A stretch of 64,000 nt of DNA from a bacterium 210917-SL.2.15 (GTDB taxonomy: Bacteria; Bacillota; Clostridia; Oscillospirales; Oscillospiraceae): the NCBI GenBank assembly GCA_020555605.1, contig JAJCJC010000005.1, positions 62,001 through 126,000 of the forward strand, read 5' to 3'. Shown one piece after another: positions 24,762-32,917 of the stretch. The notes below the pieces were generated by a model. That model was not told where the DNA came from and searched no databases. It saw only the letters and a list, made by a program, of their open reading frames with translations. The translations under genes were made by a program, and so were the position numbers. The stretch's first letter is position 1. Every line of letters begins with the position of its first letter.

Positions 24762-26534
24762 ATGATCCTTTCCGCCCAGCAACTCTCCATTCATTTTGGG
24801 ATGCGGCCCATTCTGCAGCAGGCCGACTTCTACCTGGAAGACCATGATAAAGTGGGTATCGTGGGCCTGAACGGCGCGGGAAAAAGCACCCTGCTGCGCC
24901 TGCTTGCCGGCGTAGAAGATGCGGACGCGGGCCAGGTGATCCTCTCCACCGGCGTCCGCCGCTCCTTCCTTCCTCAGCGGCCGGACATGGATGCAGAAGC
25001 CACCGTGCTCACCCAGGTGATGGCGGATGCGCGGAGCAGCGCAGAATATGAGTGCAAAGCCATGCTGCAGCGGCTGGGGCTGGAGGACTACGATGCACTG
25101 GTGAGAACGCTATCCGGCGGGCAGCGCAAGCGGGCAGCCCTGGCCGCAGCCCTGCTGCGGCCAGCGGAACTTTTGCTGCTGGACGAGCCCACCAACCACC
25201 TGGACGGCGAAAGCATCGTGTGGCTGGAAGAGTATTTGCGTGCCTTCCGGGGCTGCATCGTCATGGTCACCCACGACCGTTATTTCCTGGAGCGGGTGTG
25301 CAGCCGTATCGTGGAAGTGGATCGCGGAAAGCTGTACAGTTATGAAGCCAACTATTCCCGGTATCTCGCCCTGAAAGCTGAACGGCTGGAAATGGCCGAA
25401 GCCGCCGAGCGCAAGCGTCAAGCCCTGCTGCGCCGGGAAACAGCCTGGATCCAGCGGGGTGCCCGGGCCAGAAGTACTAAAAGCCGGGACCGCATCGAGC
25501 GCTACGAAGCCCTGATGGCGCAGTCTGCCCCGGAGACGGACGCTCCGGTTTCCCTGTCCTCCGCTTCCACCCGCATGGGCAAAAAGTGCATCGAGCTGAC
25601 CGACGTGGAAAAATACTTTGCGGGAAACTGTGTGCTCCAGCCTTTTTCCTGCCACATCGGCCGGCGCGCCCGCATCGGCGTGGTGGGGCGCAATGGGGCG
25701 GGTAAAAGTACCTTGCTGAATCTGATCGCCGGTAGACTGACACCCGACAACGGCACGGTAGAAGTAGGACAAACGGCGCGCATCGGCTACTTTACCCAAG
25801 AAGGCGACCGGGCTATGGACGAGCGGGAGCGGGTGTACGATTTCATCACCGGCATCGCCCGGGAGATCCGCACCGATGAAGGCGCCTTTACCGCCGCACA
25901 GATGCTCGAGCAGTTCCTGTTCCCCGGCGAGACCCAACGCAAATTCATCGGCAGCCTTTCTGGCGGCGAACGGAGGAGACTCTACCTGCTCAGCGTTCTC
26001 ATGAGCGCGCCCAACGTATTGCTGATGGACGAGCCGACCAACGACTTGGATACCGAAACACTAACTGTTTTAGAAGATTACCTGCAATCTTTTCAAGGCG
26101 CAGTAATCGCTGTATCTCACGACCGCTATTTTCTCGACAAACTTGCCGAAGAGATTTTTGAAGTCAGTCCCGGCGGCGCAGTACACCGCTATACGGGCAA
26201 CTGGACGGACTACGCCGCCAAGCGCCCCGCCCCGGCCCAGGAGAGCCGGGCGAAAAAAAGTCCTCTCCCGTCCCCGGCACCGAAAGCAAAACCGCAAAAG
26301 CTGAAATTCTCCTACAACGAACAGCGGGAATTTGAAACCATCGACAACGACCTCGCCGCCTTGGAAGAACAGCTCGCCCAGTGCGAGGCTGCCATGAGTG
26401 CTGCAGGCAGCGATTATGTGAAACTCCAAACACTCTGTGCGGAAAAGGAGACTCTTACCCAGCAGCTGGAAGAAAAAACGGCCCGCTGGATGTATCTCAA
26501 CGAACTGGCTGAACAAATTGCCGCACAAACTTGA
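24762..26534 (+). CDS. ABC-F ATPase, Uup-like
   Basis: 590-aa soluble protein with two ABC domains and no membrane part. Walker A motifs are GLNGAGKST (about residue 36) and GRNGAGKST (about 313). Signatures are LSGGQRKR and LSGGERRR, and catalytic loops are DEPTNHLD and DEPTNDLD. The linker between domains (EAAERKRQALLRRE) is the short basic P-site-tRNA-interaction type. A C-terminal coiled coil of about 80 residues fits Uup/EttA-like translation factors rather than exporters. A resistance (ARE) role cannot be excluded, but no resistance gene is nearby. ATG 24762 has AGGAG upstream. Confidence 0.88.
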   Translation: MILSAQQLSIHFGMRPILQQADFYLEDHDKVGIVGLNGAGKSTLLRLLAGVEDADAGQVILSTGVRRSFLPQRPDMDAEATVLTQVMADARSSAEYECKAMLQRLGLEDYDALVRTLSGGQRKRAALAAALLRPAELLLLDEPTNHLDGESIVWLEEYLRAFRGCIVMVTHDRYFLERVCSRIVEVDRGKLYSYEANYSRYLALKAERLEMAEAAERKRQALLRRETAWIQRGARARSTKSRDRIERYEALMAQSAPETDAPVSLSSASTRMGKKCIELTDVEKYFAGNCVLQPFSCHIGRRARIGVVGRNGAGKSTLLNLIAGRLTPDNGTVEVGQTARIGYFTQEGDRAMDERERVYDFITGIAREIRTDEGAFTAAQMLEQFLFPGETQRKFIGSLSGGERRRLYLLSVLMSAPNVLLMDEPTNDLDTETLTVLEDYLQSFQGAVIAVSHDRYFLDKLAEEIFEVSPGGAVHRYTGNWTDYAAKRPAPAQESRAKKSPLPSPAPKAKPQKLKFSYNEQREFETIDNDLAALEEQLAQCEAAMSAAGSDYVKLQTLCAEKETLTQQLEEKTARWMYLNELAEQIAAQT

Positions 26535-26649
26535 CATTCCCCGGCCCGTCGGTTGCCGTTGCCACGGAACGCGGGCCATTTCCTTTTTATAATGTGAATA
26601 AAATTTCGGTTTTCCCTTCGATGCGGCAAACCGGCAGGGGGCGATTGTT

Positions 26650-27867
26650 ATGAGTTTACACGAGACCGTATTTGGCGACCGCGTGCACATCGGTTTTTTC
26701 GGCCGCCGCAACGCAGGCAAATCCAGTGTGGTTAACGCTGTGACCGGCCAGAACTTGGCCGTGGTGTCCGGTGTGCCGGGCACCACCACCGACCCGGTGC
26801 AAAAAGCCATGGAACTGCTGCCCATGGGTCCGGTGTTGATCATCGACACACCGGGCATCGACGACGAGGGCGCCTTGGGCGCGCTGCGCGTGCAGAAAAC
26901 GCGGCAGGTGCTGAACAAGACCGATGTGGCCGTGCTGGTGGTGGACGCGACCGTCGGAAAATCCGCCGCAGACGAAGAATTGATCGCCCTGTTCCGGGAG
27001 CAGGGCATTCCCTTCCTGGTGGCCTATAACAAATGCGACCTGCTCTTCGGACAGCCGGAGACACGGGAAGGCGAACGGGCCGTGTTCCTCAGCGCGCGGC
27101 ACAGGATCAACATCGATGTGCTGAAAGAGTCTATTGCCGCCCTGTCCGCCCCAGAGGAGGCGCGGCCCATTGTGGGCGATCTACTGCAGCGCGGCGACTT
27201 GGCCGTGCTGGTGACGCCCATTGACTCCGCCGCCCCCAAGGGCCGTCTGATCCTGCCCCAGCAGCAAACGATCCGGGACGTGCTGGACAGCGGCGCCTGC
27301 GCTGTAGTGGTGAAGGAGACCGAACTGTCCCACATACTCTCCTGTCTGGCCCAAAAACCACGCATCGTCATCACCGACAGCCAGGCCTTTGCCCAAGTGG
27401 CCGCTGTTGTGCCGAAGGATATTTCTCTGACATCCTTTTCGATCCTCTTTGCCCGGCACAAGGGCGATCTGGCCCAGGCCGTGCGCGGGGCGGCCGCATT
27501 GGAAAGCATGCAGGACGGCGACACCATCCTGATCTCCGAGGGCTGCACCCACCACCGCCAGTGCGACGATATCGGCTCGGTGAAGCTGCCTCACTGGATC
27601 CGTGCGCACACCGGCAAGGAGCTTCACTTCGCCTTCACTTCCGGCATGGAATTTCCGGAGGACCTGTCCCCTTACCGTCTGATCGTGCACTGCGGCGGCT
27701 GCATGCTCAATCCCCGCCAGATGCGTTACCGCCAGAAATGCGCCGCCGCTCAGGGCATTCCCATGACCAACTACGGCGTGCTGATTGCCCACATGCAAGG
27801 CATCCTTCCCCGCACCCTGGCGCCTTTTCCGGCCGCGGCCGCTGCCCTGACCGCCGGCCGGGCTTGA
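26650..27867 (+). CDS. hydF: [FeFe]-hydrogenase H-cluster maturation GTPase HydF
   Basis: 405 aa. Scaffold GTPase on which the 2Fe subcluster is assembled before transfer to HydA. An N-terminal GTPase domain shows GRRNAGKSS (G1), a TTTD switch, DTPGIDDEG (G3) and YNKCD (G4). A dimerisation domain follows. The C-terminal cluster domain has the ligand pattern EGCTHHRQCDD and HCGGC. HydE, HydG and any hydrogenase must lie elsewhere, as none is in the window. ATG preceded by a GGGGG-rich site. A TATAAT lies at about 26587, but no good -35. Confidence 0.94.
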   Translation: MSLHETVFGDRVHIGFFGRRNAGKSSVVNAVTGQNLAVVSGVPGTTTDPVQKAMELLPMGPVLIIDTPGIDDEGALGALRVQKTRQVLNKTDVAVLVVDATVGKSAADEELIALFREQGIPFLVAYNKCDLLFGQPETREGERAVFLSARHRINIDVLKESIAALSAPEEARPIVGDLLQRGDLAVLVTPIDSAAPKGRLILPQQQTIRDVLDSGACAVVVKETELSHILSCLAQKPRIVITDSQAFAQVAAVVPKDISLTSFSILFARHKGDLAQAVRGAAALESMQDGDTILISEGCTHHRQCDDIGSVKLPHWIRAHTGKELHFAFTSGMEFPEDLSPYRLIVHCGGCMLNPRQMRYRQKCAAAQGIPMTNYGVLIAHMQGILPRTLAPFPAAAAALTAGRA

Positions 27868-27910
27868 GTCTCCCTTTTTGAATACAAGAACGCCGGAACA
27901 ACCGCAGAAA

Positions 27911-27957
27911 AACGCACTGGGAGGCGCGGCCATATGGCCGCGCCTCCCGGTGCGTTG
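27911..27957. terminator. Long palindrome between convergent hydF and hemerythrin genes
   Basis: About 23-bp arms with one mismatch meet at GGCCATATGGCC. It has no long T run but separates convergent genes and probably stops both transcripts. Confidence 0.65.
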
Positions 27958-28009
27958 GGTGATGATAGAGGCAGATTGTTGGCAAATAAAAAGATCAGAA
28001 TGTGTCAGA

Positions 28010-28441
28010 TTACATCAAATTATCCATCTGATTGCCCGAACGGTGGTTTTTCCATTCGATCATCTTCAGATCCATCCCTTTGATATGGACGATCAGCCAG
28101 TGAGTGATCTCCTGCTCCACCTGATCGGCAAAGCCGCTCGTTGCACCTTCTTCCATCAACTTCTGATACAGGCCTTTAACCGTTTCCACAAAGGCGTCAT
28201 GCGCAGCTTTATGTTCGGTATAGAGGGGATACTTATCCTCCTGCATCAGCTTTTCTTCGCCGCCGAAGTGGAACACGGTATACTGCATCAGAAACGCCAG
28301 AGCATTTTTCGCCTCGTCGGTCCCCTTACCGCTGTCAATGGCTTCGTAGAGCTTATTAATAGTGTTGATCAGTTCCTGATGCTGTGCGTCGATAATTGCA
28401 TTGTGCGTATACAAACTCGGCAAAAATTCTGCTTTCTTCAT
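28010..28441 (-). CDS. Bacteriohemerythrin-like protein
   Basis: 143-aa four-helix-bundle protein with the di-iron ligands of hemerythrins: DAQHQEL, HFGGEEKLM, HKAAHDAFV and HIKGMD. Such proteins bind oxygen reversibly and in anaerobes may protect oxygen-sensitive enzymes or deliver oxygen. Its ATG overlaps the stop of the DUF4125 gene (TAATG), so it is coupled to the last genes of the hpd-associated run. The glycyl-radical decarboxylase upstream is highly oxygen-sensitive, so a protective role is reasonable but inferred. Confidence 0.9.
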   Translation of the reverse strand: MKKAEFLPSLYTHNAIIDAQHQELINTINKLYEAIDSGKGTDEAKNALAFLMQYTVFHFGGEEKLMQEDKYPLYTEHKAAHDAFVETVKGLYQKLMEEGATSGFADQVEQEITHWLIVHIKGMDLKMIEWKNHRSGNQMDNLM

Positions 28442-29085
28442 TACTTTAAGACCTCCAAAAAATTTGTCTCATCACGTTTTTCCCGGTAGCTCCGCTCCAC
28501 ATCCTCCAGGGAACGCCATCCCTGCAGGCGTGCCTGATTCTCCCGGACCTCCGTCGTCAAATTCCGCCCCTGCTCCCGGCAGGAGAGGACAAAAGCGTGG
28601 TAGCGCTTCTCCGTGCGCTCAGAATAGGTAGCAAGCTCTCCGCGCATATAGGTCTCCACAGACGTGGATTCCGGGGTATCCTCCGCTGTATGCAGCGGCC
28701 GGCCGCGGGCGCCGATGGTGGGATAGCACGCAGCGAACTCCTCTGCCCAAGCCACCTGGACGGCCACAGTTTCCTGCATCCGCTCGCGTCGCTCCGGCGA
28801 AAACACCGGCAGCACATGGCATACCTTTTTGAACTCCTCCGGCAAAGCATACATCATCATCCATGCATACTTTTCAAACACCAGATTACGTCCAACGGCT
28901 TCGGCCTGCTTCAGATCGTCCAGATAGCTGCGCAGAATGGAACCCGGCCATACTAGGAACTGGCTCGCGCGCATGGTGCGAAACAGGGCGAAATGATCCT
29001 GGCAGGCGGCACGGCCGCCGCGGTTGTTGACCTTGCCCAGCATAACGTATTCCTTTTGAATAATGCGTTCGATGGTTTCGTCCAC
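28441..29085 (-). CDS. DUF4125-family protein
   Basis: 214-aa soluble protein that I recognise only as a DUF4125-type protein. It is rich in aromatic and charged residues (RAACQDHFALFRTMRASQFLVWP, MMMYALPEEFKKV, YHAFVLSCREQGRN) and looks helical, with no membrane segment. The start is GTG at 29085 with GGTGAG upstream. It sits between an OFA-like MFS transporter and a hemerythrin on one strand. Function unknown; its neighbours suggest a role tied to transport or to handling of the decarboxylase substrate or product, which is inference. Confidence 0.65.
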   Translation of the reverse strand: MDETIERIIQKEYVMLGKVNNRGGRAACQDHFALFRTMRASQFLVWPGSILRSYLDDLKQAEAVGRNLVFEKYAWMMMYALPEEFKKVCHVLPVFSPERRERMQETVAVQVAWAEEFAACYPTIGARGRPLHTAEDTPESTSVETYMRGELATYSERTEKRYHAFVLSCREQGRNLTTEVRENQARLQGWRSLEDVERSYREKRDETNFLEVLK

Positions 29086-29149
29086 GTCGTTCTCACCTGC
29101 CCTTTGGCATCATTTCACGTTCGGCCACAGGGGAACCTGGCAGGGAGGC

Positions 29150-30442
29150 TTAGCCTTCCGCCTGCTCGCCCTTGACCTTCATCGGCAGCGTGCAGGCCAG
29201 CACCATAGACAGCAGGTATGCACACAGGCAGAAAATCAATGCGGGGATATAAGAACCAAAGTTATCGTTGAACCATGCACCCATAAAGGTACCGAAGGAA
29301 GGACCAATGCCCATCACGATCAGCGTAGCCAAGCCCCAGATCTTGCCAAGAGTGGCGCCGCCGAACACGGAACCGGCATAACCGGCACAGCCGCCGGGTT
29401 CAATGCCCCAGTAGATCGCCAGGAAGATCATGGAAATGATGCACAGCGGCACGCTGCGTGTCAGCAGCAGGATTGTGCCGATGGCGCCGCAGGCCGGCCC
29501 AATGATCAGCATGATCTTGCGTCCCTTGCGCTCGTTGCCCAGCCGTTTCACCAAATTGTCGGAGAACTTGCCGGTCAGCGGCATGGAGAAAATCCCTGCA
29601 ATACCGATAATCAGATAAATGTTGGACGCCTCGCTCAGCGTCATGTTCATGTCCACCTGGAAGAAAGACACCACCTGGGACCATACCAGGAATTCGCCCG
29701 CCATGGCCAGCAGGAAGCACAGCATCACGCACCACATGGCATAGGTGGAGAAAGCTTCCTTGACCTGCCAGACCTTCTTAGCCGCGCCGCCGGCAGCCTT
29801 TTTCAACGTTTCGGCGCCGAACGGCTCCACGCCGTAATGATCCGGCGTCCGCTTGGCAATGGCGGAAGCAACGATCAGGAAGATCGCCATAATCACAGCC
29901 AGCACCTTCATGCCGACCTGCCAGCCCATATTGTTCAGGACGGGCTTAAGCACCAGCGTCAGAATCAGCTGCGCCATGGGAGCGCCCATGAACGCCAGCC
30001 CCCACATGGTGCCATAGCGCGCGCCGACATACCATTTGCGGCAGGAAATGGTGGAAGAAACCCACAGCATACCTGTGCCGACACCGGCAAACACGCCGTA
30101 CGTAAACAGATACAGATAGAACCCGCTGGGGGATGCTACGTTGACCATGGATGTCAGGAAGAACCCAAGGAAGCAGGTCACCGCACCGATCGCATAGGTC
30201 GGACGGCAGCCGCGCTTATCCACCAGAGAGCCGCTGAAAAACGCGGTAATCGCGTAAATTGTCATCATCAGGCAGTAGCCCAGGGAAACCTGCATAGTGG
30301 TCCACCCGGTATCGGCAATGATCATTTTCTGCATGATGGAAAAACTGGAGCGATATCCAAACAGGCAGAACACAGCCAGCCACGCCGAAATTACAGTGCA
30401 AAGGCCATAGGTCCTTGCCTTTTCAGGAGATATGGATGCCAT
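29150..30442 (-). CDS. MFS transporter, OFA (oxalate/formate antiporter)-like
   Basis: 430 aa with about twelve membrane segments. The MFS loop-2 motif appears as GSLVDKRGCRPTYAIG, and the general layout (FGYRSSFSIMQKMIIADTGW, YLYLFTYGVFAGVGTGM) fits the OFA carboxylate family. Given hpdBCA upstream on the same strand, plausible cargo is 4-hydroxyphenylacetate, or exchange of the acid for product or bicarbonate. That is inference. GGAGG lies 7 nt before the ATG. Gap to the TPR gene is 95 nt and to the DUF4125 gene 64 nt. Confidence 0.85.
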   Translation of the reverse strand: MASISPEKARTYGLCTVISAWLAVFCLFGYRSSFSIMQKMIIADTGWTTMQVSLGYCLMMTIYAITAFFSGSLVDKRGCRPTYAIGAVTCFLGFFLTSMVNVASPSGFYLYLFTYGVFAGVGTGMLWVSSTISCRKWYVGARYGTMWGLAFMGAPMAQLILTLVLKPVLNNMGWQVGMKVLAVIMAIFLIVASAIAKRTPDHYGVEPFGAETLKKAAGGAAKKVWQVKEAFSTYAMWCVMLCFLLAMAGEFLVWSQVVSFFQVDMNMTLSEASNIYLIIGIAGIFSMPLTGKFSDNLVKRLGNERKGRKIMLIIGPACGAIGTILLLTRSVPLCIISMIFLAIYWGIEPGGCAGYAGSVFGGATLGKIWGLATLIVMGIGPSFGTFMGAWFNDNFGSYIPALIFCLCAYLLSMVLACTLPMKVKGEQAEG

Positions 30443-30537
30443 AGTAATTCCTCCAATTCTTTACACTCTTAGATTCGAGTTTTCTGTAGGCCAAAGGGGA
30501 CAGGCATCCCTTCGGCAGGAGCAGACCGCAGTGCACC

Positions 30538-31461
30538 TTACAGCGTTTCCGCCATTGCTTCATAGACGCGCGCCTGTTCCTCGTTGCCGGCCAGGGCATA
30601 CATCTTGCTGCAGTTCCGGCAGATCACGCTCTGCTGTTCCGTCAATGCATCGGCCGCCTGCGCCGCACGAAGCAGCGCTTCAAACGCCGCTGCCGCGCCG
30701 GCAAATTCCTTCTGCTGATAGAGGATGTTCGCCTTCAGATTCCATGCGGTGAAATACGACGGCTCGCCCTGCAGTTCACCCTCATGCGACAGGATCATAT
30801 CGTCCAAGACGCGCAGGGCTTCCTTCGGGTTTCCTGTCTGCAGCAGCGCCGCAGCATGATTCAGTAGCAAGCCGGCCTGGGCCTTTGGCTCCGTTGTGCT
30901 GCTGCGGATACGATCCGCCGCATTGCGCAGCGCTTCCGCAGCCCGGCCTTCTTCGCCGCGCCGGCGGTAAATCACAGACTGCAGGTGGCAAAGCCGGGAC
31001 CAGGAGTCCCCGTCCGCGCTGCCGCAGCGCGTCAAAAGCCCCCCCGCCTCGTCAGCCAGCTCCAGCGCCTGTTCTTCTTCGCCGTAGTCCAGCAGCGCAT
31101 AGGCACGGTTGATCCGGATTCTGCCGTATACCTCCGTATCCGTCAGGCCACCCCGGCGCACCGTCTCCTCCAGGCTCTGATAAATATCAAAGCAGCGCCG
31201 CCACTTCTTGTTTTCGCGGTAAAAGTCCGCCAGCTCGCTTCCGACGATGATTTGCCCCTGCAGCCGATTCCGCTGCCAGGCGATGTCTTCCTCTTCCAGC
31301 CTGCATGCGGATTTCCCGCAGCAACAGCTGTCCGCCACCGCGATGTCGCCTTCCTCCAGGCGCCAAAACTCGGAAAGCAGGTAATCTTCCACCGCGTCCC
31401 GGTTTCCCTCAGCGGTCAGTTTTTTCATGGCCATGCGAAACACCTGTTCGTCAAAGAGCAT
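30538..31461 (-). CDS. TPR-repeat protein with a Cys cluster
   Basis: 307 aa, mostly helical hairpins of the tetratricopeptide type (GRIRINRAYALLDYGEEEQAL; LLNHAAALLQTGNPKEALRVL; AWNLKANILYQQKEFAGAAAAF). Near the N-terminus four cysteines cluster in CCCGKSAC (Cys46-48, 53), a possible metal or redox site. No membrane segment or signal peptide, so presumably cytoplasmic scaffold or regulator. I use ATG 31461 with AGAAGG upstream; the in-frame TTG at 31467 is less likely. No known function. It follows hpdA by about 155 nt, with a hairpin between them. Confidence 0.72.
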   Translation of the reverse strand: MLFDEQVFRMAMKKLTAEGNRDAVEDYLLSEFWRLEEGDIAVADSCCCGKSACRLEEEDIAWQRNRLQGQIIVGSELADFYRENKKWRRCFDIYQSLEETVRRGGLTDTEVYGRIRINRAYALLDYGEEEQALELADEAGGLLTRCGSADGDSWSRLCHLQSVIYRRRGEEGRAAEALRNAADRIRSSTTEPKAQAGLLLNHAAALLQTGNPKEALRVLDDMILSHEGELQGEPSYFTAWNLKANILYQQKEFAGAAAAFEALLRAAQAADALTEQQSVICRNCSKMYALAGNEEQARVYEAMAETL

Positions 31462-31488
31462 TGGCAAAACCTTCTTTCAGAAGCATTT

Positions 31489-31526
31489 TTTTGCGGCAGG
31501 GCGCGGGGTGGGCGCACCCTGCCGCA
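31489..31526. repeat. GC-rich inverted repeat between hpdA and the TPR gene
   Basis: TTTGCGGCAGGG-type arms close on a GCGC core. On the minus strand the hairpin is followed by A7, not T, so it is not a standard terminator. It could protect the hpdBCA mRNA 3' end and set differential expression. Confidence 0.5.
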
Positions 31527-31615
31527 AACCCGATTTTAGGAAGTAAGTAAGGGGGCATATCGCCGGGCAGCGCCCATCCCACGCCCGCCGCTGAAAAAGT
31601 GAGAATCTGTGATGC

Positions 31616-32560
31616 TTAAAACGGGGTATCCTCGCCGACGTAGCAAGCGATATCGTTGTCCAGGTAAAGTTCCTGCAGTTCGAGCATACGCTCGTCGCTC
31701 ATATCGCCGTGGTCAGCATACTCATAGGTCTTTCCAAGCTGTTCCCATTTTGTGCCGCCCATACGGTGGAATTTGAGGAGGTTAATCTCGTAAAGACCAT
31801 GTTCGTTCATAAAGTCGATGATCTTCTTGGCATTCTCCGTGCTGTCATTGTAGCCGTGGATCGTGGGCTGACGGAGCACCAGACGCCCACCCCAGCCAGA
31901 ATGCACCAGTGCGGAAATGTTCGACAGAATCAGCTCATTGCTCACGCCGGTGCCCCACTTGTGCAGTTCGTCGTCCATATTCTTCACGTCGATGAACGCA
32001 AAATCGATGTTGCGGAAAATCTTCAGGAAAACATCCTGCCGGGCATAGCCGCTGGTTTCGATTGCTGTCTGCATCTGGAACTGGTGGCAGCGCTGGAGCA
32101 CCTCGTCGAGATACTCATACTGCAGCAGAGGTTCTCCGCCGCTGAACGTCACGCCGCCTTCGGCGCCCCAGTTGGAAAAGTCCCGCTTGAGGATCTTCAT
32201 CAAATCGTCGACTGTCAAAATACGTACACACTGCTTCAGACTTCCCGCAGCACAGGAATTCACACATTCAATTGTCTCGCATTCATTGCAGATGGCCCAG
32301 TTGACCGAAGGCCTGCCGTCCTCATCAAAGGTGATCGAGCCATGGGGACAGGCGTCGATGCACGCCTTGCAGCCCTGATCCCATTTGCAGGTTCTATCCG
32401 CAAACATCAGGTGCTTTTTCAGCTTCCAGCTCTCCGGATTGGCACACCATCTGCACTGCAGCGGACAACCAACAAAGAACACATTGGTTCTGCAGCCCGG
32501 GCCATCATGAACGGAGTAACTTTGAATGTCGAAAATCATTGCCGTCAATTCTTTACTCAT
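31616..32560 (-). CDS. hpdA: 4-hydroxyphenylacetate decarboxylase activating enzyme
   Basis: 314-aa radical-SAM glycyl-radical activase, close to the length of the C. difficile enzyme. The SAM cluster motif CPLQCRWC follows HDGPGCRTNVFF. A ferredoxin-like insert with two clusters comes next (CKWDQGCKACIDACP; CNECETIECVNSC), typical of activases for decarboxylase-type glycyl-radical enzymes. Then TFSGGEPLLQ. It makes the glycyl radical on HpdB. Third in the order hpdB-hpdC-hpdA, the same as in known p-cresol producers. ATG with GGGAG upstream. Confidence 0.93.
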   Translation of the reverse strand: MSKELTAMIFDIQSYSVHDGPGCRTNVFFVGCPLQCRWCANPESWKLKKHLMFADRTCKWDQGCKACIDACPHGSITFDEDGRPSVNWAICNECETIECVNSCAAGSLKQCVRILTVDDLMKILKRDFSNWGAEGGVTFSGGEPLLQYEYLDEVLQRCHQFQMQTAIETSGYARQDVFLKIFRNIDFAFIDVKNMDDELHKWGTGVSNELILSNISALVHSGWGGRLVLRQPTIHGYNDSTENAKKIIDFMNEHGLYEINLLKFHRMGGTKWEQLGKTYEYADHGDMSDERMLELQELYLDNDIACYVGEDTPF

Positions 32561-32596
32561 GGTGTTACTCCCTTCACTTGCCGCGTTTTCTTACGC

Positions 32597-32857
32597 TCAG
32601 CGCTGCTGATAATGCTCGCAGCAGAAAGAGCCATTGAGGGCATACGTCCAGTTTTCTTTCTCAAAACCAGAGCAGTTGCCGATCCCGTATTTATCCGCAT
32701 CGGTGAAGTGGGTGCAGTTGCGGCACAGGAACCCTTCCTTAAAACGAGGGCAGGCGTCGCTGCCTTCACCGTCAATGGGAACAATGGTCTTATCCAGGGC
32801 GCACATGCCCTTTTCGCAGTCAAGGCTCAGATAATTCGCGCATTCACAATGTTTCAT
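32597..32857 (-). CDS. hpdC: 4-hydroxyphenylacetate decarboxylase small subunit
   Basis: 86 aa, Cys-rich. The pattern CECANYLSLDCEKGMC, then CRNCTHF, GIGNCSGFEKENWTY and CCEHY, closely follows C. difficile HpdC (about 85 aa), which binds two [4Fe-4S] clusters and stabilises the hetero-octameric enzyme. Its presence separates true HPA decarboxylase from glycyl-radical relatives that lack a small subunit. I use ATG 32857 (MKHCECAN) with GGAGG 7 nt upstream, not the upstream in-frame start at 32875. Confidence 0.93.
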   Translation of the reverse strand: MKHCECANYLSLDCEKGMCALDKTIVPIDGEGSDACPRFKEGFLCRNCTHFTDADKYGIGNCSGFEKENWTYALNGSFCCEHYQQR

Positions 32858-32917
32858 GATTATACCTCCATTCAATAACTTTCCAGTCGTTTCCGTATGT
32901 TTCTGGCAGCGCAGACG

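Noticed and set aside
27911-27957. Long palindrome as a phage attachment or transposon end
   Set aside because: No integrase, transposase or flanking direct repeat is nearby. Its place between convergent genes fits termination.
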